A stretch of 9,874 nt of DNA from contig JAGHVI010000027.1 of NCBI GenBank assembly GCA_018064385.1, positions 1 to 9,874 on the forward strand, written 5' to 3'. The position numbers and the translations under genes were made by a program. The notes below the pieces were generated by a model, which was not told the DNA's origin, made no database searches, and was given only the letters and a program-made list of their open reading frames with translations. Positions 1 to 9,700 of the stretch are shown piece by piece. The stretch's first letter is position 1. Each line of letters opens with the position of its first letter. The stretch comes from Candidatus Minthenecus merdequi (GTDB lineage Bacteria > Bacteroidota > Bacteroidia > Bacteroidales > Paludibacteraceae).

Positions 1-269
1 CACAATGACCCACAACACTTACGCCCTTATACTTCAGTGCGGTATTTTATCCTCGCATCCTACACTCCCGCCCTCAAATCCCTCACAACAAACCGCCCGC
101 ATCTCACGCTCACCACAAAAAACCGTCCACAACTCTCCACTGAAATCCTGACTCTTTTCATCCGCCTTAATCTCTTCTCTGACCGTCTCGCTTTCGATGG
201 CAGACAACCTGCCTATTTTGCCCAAACCTCCGACCCACCAAATCACTAACCTCCAATCACTCCCCCAAC
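1..269. other. Unassigned left-edge region, no recognised gene
   Basis: The + strand is rich in C and poor in G. A + frame is open from the first base to a stop at 247-249 and could be the last 82 codons of a gene entering from the left. A - strand frame (34-246, 70 codons) covers the same bases. Neither translation resembles a family I know. The + product is rich in Thr, Leu and Pro; the - product has a Gly/Trp start and a Glu/Lys middle. Overlapping opposite frames of equal length are typical of biased non-coding DNA. I would not call either a gene without sequence to the left or a database match. Confidence 0.3.
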
Positions 270-304
270 CTGTCCGAAAACTCTACTCATTATCTGCAAC
301 ACCC

Positions 305-352
305 ACGCCCCGAAAGGGGCAACCAGCACATAGCCCAAGGCAACGCCTTGGG
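305..352. repeat. Palindromic intergenic repeat, two hairpins
   Basis: Two perfect hairpins follow each other. GCCCC-GAAA-GGGGC (307-320) has a 5-bp stem closed by a GNRA-type tetraloop. CCCAAGGC-AAC-GCCTTGGG (334-352) has an 8-bp stem and a 3-base loop. The arrangement (a 'gccctgaaagggc'-type hairpin followed by a 'cccaggg...ccctggg'-type hairpin) resembles, from memory, an intergenic repeat common in Bacteroidales genomes. I cannot confirm the family here. No T-tract follows, so it is not an intrinsic terminator. Confidence 0.6.
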
Positions 353-370
353 TATCAATAATCAACAAGC

Positions 371-398
371 ACGCCCTGAAAGTGGCAAAAGCACTATA
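371..398. repeat. Degenerate second copy of the GAAA hairpin unit
   Basis: This matches 305-332 at an offset of 66 bp, sharing ACGCCC, GAAAG, GGCAA and GCAC. Its stem is damaged: a T at 383 replaces a G and breaks the pairing that is perfect in the first copy. The second hairpin of the unit (cccaagg...ccttggg) does not follow here, so this is a partial, decayed copy inside the same inverted-repeat-bounded segment. Confidence 0.55.
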
Positions 399-436
399 AC
401 ACCACAAAATTCAACCTGTACCTACTTTTCGGACAG

Positions 437-555
437 CCTCCCCCCTGATTGTTACGCTTTACGCTGCAATTTTACAACAAATATTTGCCCATTTACTTGA
501 ATAATCACCCAAAATGTGGTAATAGTGAAGAGGCAAAACTGACAATCCAAACATC
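437..555. other. Intergenic stretch with nothing recognisable
   Basis: No gene, RNA or strong structure is visible. The composition changes from C-rich to A/T-rich near 450. The only small motif is a 10-bp palindrome CAAATATTTG at 478-487, which is unremarkable in A/T-rich DNA. A 60-codon - strand frame (459-641) crosses it but also runs through the terminator hairpin and the direct repeats, so I do not accept it as a gene. Confidence 0.5.
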
Positions 556-596
556 AAAAAAACATCAGCCAATATGGGCTGATTTAATTTTTTTTT
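556..596. terminator. Bidirectional intrinsic terminator
   Basis: A 7-bp stem ATCAGCC (564-570) pairs with GGCTGAT (577-583) around a 6-base loop. It is followed by a nine-T run at 588-596 and preceded by a seven-A run at 556-562. On the + strand the hairpin plus T-run is a classic intrinsic terminator; the A-run gives the same geometry on the - strand. It lies about 140 bp before the giant gene's start, so it should stop transcripts arriving from the left and make the giant gene its own transcription unit. The structure is seen; the function is inferred. Confidence 0.75.
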
Positions 597-599
597 GTA

Positions 600-631
600 C
601 AATTCAGTAAGCATTTGTTGCAATTCAGTAA
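600..631. promoter_or_regulatory. Paired 11-bp direct repeats, candidate operator
   Basis: CAATTCAGTAA occurs exactly at 600-610 and again at 621-631. The start-to-start spacing is 21 bp, about two helical turns, so both copies face the same side of the helix. The pair sits between the terminator and the promoter of the giant gene, a natural place for a regulator working as a dimer or in tandem. A TTTG (614-617) lies between the copies and could be a -33 element for an alternative promoter whose weak -7 would be near TACACTTT (637-644). No regulator can be named. Confidence 0.45.
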
Positions 632-671
632 AAATATACACTTTTTATAGATTTATACGATAATATTTGAT

Positions 672-679
672 TAACTTTG
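672..679 (+). promoter_or_regulatory. Candidate Bacteroidota -7 promoter element
   Basis: TAACTTTG matches the Bacteroidota sigma consensus TAnnTTTG exactly. No good TTTG -33 element stands about 19 bp upstream, so the match rests on the -7 box alone. Transcription would begin near 685-690 and give a leader of roughly 45-50 bases. No Shine-Dalgarno sequence precedes the ATG at 735; the bases before it are A/T-rich, as is usual for this phylum. Confidence 0.45.
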
Positions 680-734
680 CACGTTGTTTGAACGATTATC
701 TTCAAATTGTAAAACGTTTTATTCACAGATATTT

Positions 735-791
735 ATGAAAAGAAATTTATTCTTGTTTATGTTGCTATGTTGCACTGTCCTGGCTTCAGCG
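735..791 (+). other. Sec signal peptide (residues 1-19)
   Basis: The N-terminus is Met-Lys-Arg-Asn followed by a hydrophobic run of Leu, Phe, Met and Val and an Ala-Ser-Ala cleavage site before Gln20, a normal signal peptidase I form. Cys12 and Cys13 lie inside the hydrophobic core with no small residues at -1 and no proper lipobox, so a lipoprotein is unlikely. This supports the ATG at 735 as the true start. Confidence 0.9.
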
Positions 792-3700
792 CAATATCAA
801 CTATCAAATTCAGGTTTCGAGACTTATGTCTCAGATAATGTCCATAGCGGGGCTGGAATCCGTCCTACCGATTGGAACGCATCGAATGTTATGCAGTTTG
901 GTATGCAAATGACTGTCCTTACTGATGACGCTAATGGTCATACTGGTCATTGTGCTCATCTGAAAAATGTTACAGTAATAGGTCAAACTTCCCCAGCCTG
1001 GATTTCGCTTGGTACCCCTTGGGCGCACGTCGAAAGTCTTGCTAAAGTCAACGAAGCAACTGCTGGTACTGATGGTGGTATCGCTTGGACTCATCGACCA
1101 GACTCAGTGGAGGTGTGGATTAAACGAACCAATAATGACTGGGAGGAAGCATTCTTAGTCTATTACTCTTGGACTGGTCAAGCACGCGGTGACAGATATA
1201 AAGGTAAAGATGGAAATTGTGCAAGTACTACACATTACGATGAAGAGTCTGATGTCCGTGCGGCTTTTAATGGTAACGATTGCGGTACCACGGTGTTGGC
1301 GAACCAGGTCGCTGAAGGTCTTTGGCGTAGTAACACTGCCTATAACAATTGGACCAAGATTACTTTCCCTATTAAATACATAAGCAATGATTTGCCGGAG
1401 AAGATGAATATCATTTTGTCGGCTGGTAATTACCCAAACAAGCGTGCAACTAATGTTCACGAAGGTAGTAATCTTTGGGTGGATGACCTCCGCCTGATTT
1501 ATAGCTCGAAGGCTCACGAATTGCTGATAAATAACCGCAAAATGAACGGTTTTAACCCAGATACTTACACTTATTCATACACAGTCTCTGCTACAACTAC
1601 CTCTGTGCCTACCATCCAACCTAAGCGCAGCGGCCGCAACCTGGACCCATCCGAGTATTCAATCAATTACGGTGCTATTGGTGACACCACAACGATAACT
1701 ATCTTTGCTGAAGACGGTTCGTCGCAGACAACATACAAAATCTTCTTTACTCACCAACTTTCAACAAATTCACGTCTCGCTGACATTTCAGTTAATGGAA
1801 CAAGCGTCACTGGGTTCAACCCTCTGATTTTTACTTATAACGTTGCTATGCCTTTTGGCACAACCGCTTACCCTAACATCACTTACGAACTTGGCGAGGA
1901 TGGTCAGACCGTTTCTATTGATACAACCCAAACTTTCCCTGGTACCGCTTTAGTCACTTGTACTGCTGCCGACCCTTCTTATTCTACAACTTACTCTATC
2001 AATTTTTCTGTCGCTCCTCTGACCGATAATACCCTCACCGACATTCAGGTTAACGGTCGTACTATCAATGGCTTCAAACCAACTCGTAACTCATACGTCG
2101 TGGAATTGCCAACTGGTACTACATCTGACCCCGTCATCACTTACACCACAGCTTATCCTAATGACCACGATATAGTGCTTACTAATAATGGTATTGACGG
2201 CGGCGCAACTATCTCCGTCACACCTAAGGGCACAACCAACACACGAACTTACTCTCTCTCGTTCATCATCACTGCTTCTACTTATGCTTACCTTGATGAT
2301 ATTAAACTCAATGGTACTACAATCGAGAACTTTGACCCTGAAACTCTTTCTTATTACGACACTCTGCCAATTGGCACAACACAATTGCCTACTGTAACTT
2401 GGACACAGGGTGACGAATATCAGACCGTGACATACCAACAAGCTGTTGACCTTGATGGTACAGCGAAAATTACTGTCACAGCTCAGGCAGGTAATACGGT
2501 TATCTATCGTATCTATTTCACCACACTGAAGTCAACCAACACAGCACTGAATGCTATTATGCTGGACGGTATCGTAATTGATGGTTTTGACCCTAATACT
2601 TTGTCGTACAACGTAGCACTGCCATTAGGTTCGACCGATGTGCCTGAAATTACTTGGCTGCCTGGCGATGAGTATCAAACAATAACTTTGCAGGATGGTG
2701 GCCTCACGTCAGCTTCTCGCATTGTTGTCCGTGCCGGTGATGGCACAACTCGCACCTATACAATATCGTTCACCACAACACAGTCCTCTAATAGTTACCT
2801 TACCTCGCTAATGCTGGACAATCAGCAGATTGAGGGCTGGAATCCTCAGGTGACTGAATATTCAATCGTTTTGCCACAAGGTACGACAACAATCCCAACT
2901 ATCACTTGGACCGCTGGCGACCAATTCCAAACTATACGTAAAGTCGAAGGTGGTGTGAATGGTGACACCCGTATTACAGTTAAAGCGCAGAACGGCTCAA
3001 GTACCGCTTATATCATACATTTCTCAGTTCTCACAAATTCCTGTACCTACCTCAACTCTATTATGATAGGTGGCACACAATTAGCAAATTTCCATCGTGA
3101 CACACTGTCTTATAATGATACTCTCCCTGGTGGAACAACTGTCCTCCCTTCTATCACTTATATCAAAGGTGATGAGTCGCAGACAGTCGCTGTCAACCGT
3201 GGTGGCATCAATGGAACTACCACTATCATCGTACGCGCAGAGGATGGTAGTTCACGCACCTATTCAATAAACTTCACTGTAACTAAATCAGCAAATGCCT
3301 TTCTTCAGAATATCCTCGTTGACAGTGTTGCTATCGCTGGTTTCAATCCTGAGGTGCTGAACTATGATTACGAGATAGAAGCTACTGCAACAACTTGCCC
3401 TCATATCACTGCTGTTAAAAACGAAGGTCAGAACGTTACAATCACTGTGCCTAACGTTGTTGGTATAGTACGCATCGCTGTTACCCCTGAAGTCGGCGAC
3501 CAGAATATCTATACTATAAACATACACTATCCTCAGTCGTCTGTCACTGCCCTTTCTGGTATCAAGGTTGATGGTATCCCTCTGACTGGTTTTAATCCTG
3601 CTCAACGTAACTATACTTGCCCATTGACTTCTGTTGCTCTCCCTACTGTTGAAGGTATTGCTGGCGACCCTCTCCAAACAGTCCACACCAATACCGATTT

Positions 3701-6700
3701 AGCAACACTGACTTCGTATATCTACACAAAAGCCGAAAGCGGCGATACGACCATTTACTCTGTGACATTTGTTCGTGGTGCATCAACAATAAGTTCGTTG
3801 AGCGACCTTAAGGTTGACGGCACGACAATCAATGGTTTCAACCCTTCTGTTTTCAATTACTCATTCACTTTGAATCAAGGTTCACAGACTGCTCCTGCTA
3901 TTACTTTCTCACTCACTGACCCTCTTGCCTCAGCTGTTATGACTGCTCCTGCTCTTGATGGCACTGCTGCCATTGTTGTTACTGCCGCTGATGGTATCAC
4001 TCAAAGCACTTATACTGTTGCTCTCGGATTTGTTAAATCCTCCGATGCAACACTGAGTGCAGTCACTCGCAATGGAGTCGCTATCCCTATGGAGCTGTTC
4101 GTCAACGACACTGCTCTCATTACCCTCAATCATAATGAGACAGCTCCAACCATTGGCTACACCCGTGGCAACAACCGTCAAATGGTTATGCTGGCAAGTG
4201 CTGGCCTTCAGGGTACTGACATCGTGGTTTATGCCGAAGACAGCACAATACGTCACTATTCTGTTCGCTACAACATAATTCCAAGTTCAAACTCTAAACT
4301 CCAGTCTCTCAATATCGTTGGCTTCAGTCCTGACATCCTCTCTTACAATATAGTGTTGCCTTGGCGTACTCGCATTCAACCTATAATCGAGCCAACACCG
4401 GCTGAAGATGGACAGACCGTTGTCGTAAATTATGGTGGAATCAATGGCGCAACAACCATCGTCGTAACTGCTGCCGATGGTGTCAGCCAAACTGTATATA
4501 CATTGAATTACAGCGTCAAAAAATCTTCTATTAACTACCTCGAGAATATTTACTACAACGGAAACTCTGTGGCTTCTTTCGATTATGATAAGTTGAACTA
4601 TACTATTGTCCTTCCTCAGGGAACAACCGAAATCCCTAAACTGACTTGGGATCTCGCTTATGCCCCTGATGGCTCAGATGTAACCGAAGAGAGCGTTCGC
4701 TATATTGAACGTCCTTTGAACGACACATCGTTGCTGATAGTTACTGCCGAGGATGGTTCTTCGCGTACATACAGTGTAAATTACGTGATTCAAGAGTCTG
4801 GAATCGACAACCTCCTCTCTAATATAATGGTCAATGGTGCACCATTGGATGGCTTTTACCCTAACAAGTTAGATTATAACGTTTATTTAACAACTGGCAC
4901 AACAACTATTCCTACCTTCTCGTATATCAAAATGTTCAATGAACAAAGCGTCGAAGTCGTAAGTGATGGCGCAGATGGTATCACCCGTATTATTGTGTAC
5001 AGCAATCGAAACACTAACGATACTACAATATATACAATCAATTGTGAAGGGTCAACCATTTCGTCAGCACGTCTTACATCTGTGACTATTGATGGAGAGA
5101 ATTTTGCTCGTTTCAATCCTGCTCAGACTTCTTATATAGTGAAGGTTGACGGAAAACCTGAAATCGAATATACAGCCGCTGATGGATGTTCTGCTACTAC
5201 TATTGTTGACACAGACAAAAAAATGGCTGTCGAAGTTACCGACGGTGTCAATACTGAGATTTATAGTTTCCATTTCTACTATCAGAATGATGTTATCCCT
5301 AATCAGGATTTTTCGAGGTGGGAAGATGCAAGGTATCAAGGAAGAAAGCCGACAGGCTGGAAAACCCCTGGCGATGTGGCAGATTGTTATGAATGGACTT
5401 TTATGAGGCTTATAACATTGGTTTCCTGCCCTGGTGGTGAAGCTGAATCGGAAGGCGATACTACTATCATTCTCAGAACTACAAGATACGGAGGTCCTGA
5501 AAATGCTATTCATGGTTCTATACCAGGTATGATAACAACTGGTACAATGTCAATGAGTTTTGCAAGTAGTGGTAATTCCACATCTTCGGTTGGTGGCTCA
5601 ATTCCTTTCCGCAACACTCCTCAACAATTGTATGTGGAATATCAGCCAGTTTCAAAACAGAGCGTTGACAACTGGCGTATGTGGGTTAATATGTTCGATG
5701 GTTCAACGTCCAAACAATCTCTTTTCACTGGGAATTTTAATAATTTAGGTATGTGGCAAAGCGTTTCATTGCCTATCAACTATACTGGCATCAACAATGT
5801 CTCGGCAATGAACATCTGTCTTAATGCTTGCAATACTGAAAATGCTAAATCACTTGGTGGAGGAACGAATTATCAATCCGAAATCAAGTTCCGTCGCCTA
5901 CACTTCATCTACAATAGTGCCCTCAGTGCAATCTCGGTGGATGGCGAACCTGTTTCAGACTTTTCGCCTTCAACCTATGATTATACTGTAACCCTTCCTG
6001 CCGAATACCCTGGCAGACCAAAAATCACCATGACTGGCGAGGTTGACGACCAGGAACATAGTGTATCTTGGGGTATAGGAACAAATGGAGAACAGGTCGC
6101 AACCATACGTTCAGTCGGTGAGGATGGCGAACAGTCCACAGAGTATCGCATTCACTTCGACCGTGCTCATTCTACAAATAATACCTTGAAGTCTATAGCT
6201 TTCAATGGTACTCCTCTGTCAGATTTCAATCCTAATACCACAATGTACAATATGTTATTGGCTGATGGCGAGATTAATCTTCCTGACCTCACGATTGTTA
6301 AGGGTTCTGTCCACGCTAATGCCACCATAACGCGCAATGACAATGGTTATTCGATAGATGTTATGGCTGAGGATAGCACTGTCCGTACATATACTGTTAT
6401 TTTTGCAAAGGAGGGTCACAGCGATTCTCGCCTTGAGTCTCTTACTATTGCTGGTCACCCAGAGGTTGTCTTCAATCCTGATACCAAGAATTACAGCTAT
6501 ACTCTTGCTGCCGACGAGATTACACCAGCTATCAATTTCACTCGTAAATACAGCGAACAATGCATTGATGTCACTGACTCACTGATTGTCGTTACAGCTG
6601 GCGATGGCTCAGAATCACGCTATAGGTTCAATATCACACGTACCCCTGTTGCTCCTGCTGCTGCTCTTACGACTATAACTATTGATGGCGAAAATGTGCC

Positions 6701-9700
6701 AGGTTTCTCTCCTGCTACTCTCAATTACAATTTCGACATTACTGGTCGTTCTTCATACTCTTATAGTTTCGGAGGTTATAACTCGGCTGACAATCTTGTC
6801 GCTAAATCAACTGACGATTCTATTATTATCAACGTAAGTAACACTAAATACTGTGTGAACCTTACTCGCACTAAGAGTACTGATGACCACCTTTCATTCA
6901 TCCGTCAAGATGGTTCTTCAATTGCAGGATTCAACGAGAATCTCTACGAGTACAACATCAATATCCCATTCGATGAGTTCCCTCAGTTCACCACTCGCAC
7001 AACTGACAATGACGCTTCGCTCAGCCTCGTCGCTGCCGAAGGTGGTTACGATGTCATCGCAACTGCCGCAGATGGTACTACAACTCATACAACTAACCTC
7101 CGCTTCGCTCCAAAACCTGACACCACTAACACTCTGTCTGGAATCTACATTAACGGTGTGATGCTTTCTCGTTCCGGTGCAGGGTATGTTGCTAATTCAC
7201 CTTTCCGTGCAAATATCACTGAGTATGATATAACACTCCTCGGCATTGAACCTAAACTGGTTCAACCACAGATGCCTGTCATCAGTGCTGTCCCTACGTC
7301 ACGTGATGCTTCTGTCTCAATCGAACTTGGAACAACAACTACGCCTACTGTGATAACTGTAACCTCTGCAAACGGCACTGAGAATTATTATACTCTCAAT
7401 ATGCAGGTGGAACAATCATCAAATACAATGTTGAACGACCTTGCCGTAAACTACCGGACATTAGCAGACTTTTTACCAAGCGTTACTTCTTACATCTACC
7501 GTAAACTGCCAAACGAAGAGCCAATTATCACTTATACCCCTGGCGATGCATTCCAAAACGTAGTCGTCAATAGTTACGCTTCTCACGCTGAGATTATCGT
7601 AACTGCCGAGTCTGGTGCAACACGTACTTATTCTATTTCGTTCGAAATCAGCGCTTCGTCAGATGCTCACATTAATAATATTTTGATTGATGGTGAACCT
7701 ATTGCTGATTTCAATCCTAATATCGAAGATTACAACGTAGTTCTGCCAATCGGTTCTACTAATGCTCCTACAGTTACAGTTGTTGCTGGTGATGACAGCC
7801 AAAGTATAACAATCAACGAAGGTGGCATTGATGCTCCTACATCCATTGTCGTTACTGCTGGCAATGGTAGTACAACACGTTTCTATACCGTGACTTTCGA
7901 TGTTACACGTTCTGATGTTGACACGCTTTCTATGATTTACATCAATGGACAAGAGATTTCTGACTTCAGTGGCAGTCAGCAGAATTACTCTTTCAACCTT
8001 CCTTACGGCTCAACAGTGTTGCCGTTCGTTTCGTACGATTTGGGCGATGAGTACCAGTCCGCTTCTCTTTCGTCTGACTCTGTCAACCTCGTGTCGTCAA
8101 TTAGCGTTACTGCTCAGAATGGTTCTTCGCGTACTTATCTGATTACGTTCAACATCCAAGAGTCGCATAATGCTCAACTCCAGCATATTTTCGTTGATGG
8201 CGACTCCCTCGCTGGTTTCTCGCCTGATGAATACGTTTATAATGTGAACCTTGCTGTCGGAACAACTCGTATCCCTGAACTTACTTGGATTGAAAGCGAC
8301 GCTTATCAGCAAGTAACTTATCAGCCAGCTACTTCTCCTGATGGTTCGGCTTCGCTTATCGTTCTTGCTGGCGATGGCTTCTCTACACACACATACACTG
8401 TACAATTCCATCGTCTCCGCTCGTCAAATGCTTTGCTCAACAGTATTTCTTTCAATGGTTCTGAAAAAGCAGATTTCGACCCTAACACCTTTATCTATTA
8501 CGACACTCTCGCCACAATGCCTACAATTGAGTTTATGCCAGGCGATGCTTACCAAACCTTCGATACAATCCAGGGTTCGTTAGACCGTGTCGCTCACAGC
8601 ATCACTGTTCATGCCGAAGATGGAACAACGCATACATATACTTTCAATATCGCTAAACTCCGTTCGGCTAACGCTTTCTTGCAGAGCATCTCTGTCAATG
8701 GTACTGTTATACAGAATTTTGACTCTGAACAGTTCTATTATTCTGTTGAAGTGCCTTATGGTCAAACGGCTCTTCCTACTGTTTCTTACACTCCTGCCGA
8801 ACCTGGCTTGCAGATTGTCTCCCCTCTCTTTGCTGCAACAATGGCTGATACTACATACATCGAAGTAATTGCCGAAAACGGTTTGACCAGCAATCTCTAC
8901 AAGGTTTCTTACCATTCTGGTTTGAGCGATAACGCTGACCTCGCTTATATCAATCTTTATGGCGAAAAAATCTCGAAATACTCTCCTTACTATCTCTGCG
9001 ACAATAATTTCGCCGCTGATAATTATGAGTATAACATCGTTCTCCCTGAGGGTACAGATTCTTTGCCTCTTATTGAGTTTGCAACCGCTGTGCCTGATGT
9101 CCATTCAGCTGTGCTCACAGTTGACAGCATCGCTATGAAGGCTTCTATTAAGGTCATTTCGCAAGACCAGCTTACTATCAATGAGTACGAACTGAACTTC
9201 TCTGTAACTCCTTCGTCAAATGCTCTACTCCTTGATATTTCGCAAACTGATGGTATGCTCGTAGGTTTTGACCCTGAGATATTTGATTACCAGATTACCT
9301 ATCCTCAAGGAACAGACACAGCTTCTCTCCCTAAGGTTGAGGACATTACTTATGTCATTGGCAATCCAGGACAGACTGTACTCGTCACTCAAAACATACC
9401 TACCGAAATCGTTGTATCGGTTATTGCTGAAAATGGAATCTCTTCGAGCGCCTACGTTATTTCTTACTTAATCGAACAGTCAGACAATTCACTCCTCAAG
9501 GATATTATTGTTAATGGACGTTCAATTAAGAATTTCGTACCAGAGAAGAAAGACTATGAATACGTCCTTGTGGCAGGTGACACTGTCCCTTCTCTCATAG
9601 CTGTGCCTTCTGACTCGCTCACCCAGATAATCGACATTACTATGGGATTTGCTCAAGATACATCGTACATCTATGTCACCGCTGAGGATGGTTCGGAGTC

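Larger units (their letters stand above)
270..436. mobile_element. Candidate MITE-like element with 11-bp inverted ends
   Basis: The 11-mer CTGTCCGAAAA (270-280) is matched by its exact reverse complement TTTTCGGACAG (426-436), which bounds 167 bp. No transposase is inside. The interior carries GC-rich hairpins (see the next entries), a form typical of small non-autonomous elements. A 7-bp direct repeat CTCCCCC lies just outside each end (260-266 and 438-444), but it is 3 bp from the left end and 1 bp from the right, so it is not a clean target duplication. The inverted match and the lack of a transposase are seen directly; mobility is inferred. It could instead be an intergenic repeat unrelated to transposition. 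Confidence 0.45.

Noticed and set aside
459..641. A 60-codon - strand frame upstream of the giant gene
   Set aside because: It runs through the terminator hairpin and both 11-bp direct repeats, has no family resemblance and no visible promoter.
711..720. Palindrome AAAACGTTTT just before the start codon, as a possible operator
   Set aside because: It is a short palindrome in A/T-rich leader DNA with no second copy nearby; such palindromes are expected by chance.
735..791. Possible lipoprotein signal because of Cys12-Cys13
   Set aside because: The cysteines sit in the hydrophobic core without a lipobox; Ala-Ser-Ala before Gln20 is a better, ordinary cleavage site.
5280..5420. Possible frameshift where the repeat pattern breaks off near residue 1520
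   Set aside because: Reading codon by codon shows the frame is intact. The change is a real domain boundary into a second PCMD-like domain, and repeats resume in the same frame at 5913.
6883..7161. A 92-codon + strand frame rich in Ser, Thr and Leu
   Set aside because: It is an out-of-frame reading of the repeat region with no start signal and low-complexity composition.
8580..9104. A 174-codon open frame on the - strand
   Set aside because: It lies wholly within the giant + strand gene, matches no known family, and reflects the codon bias of the repeats. Many similar shadows occur, for example 3288-3686 and 5064-5513 on the - strand.
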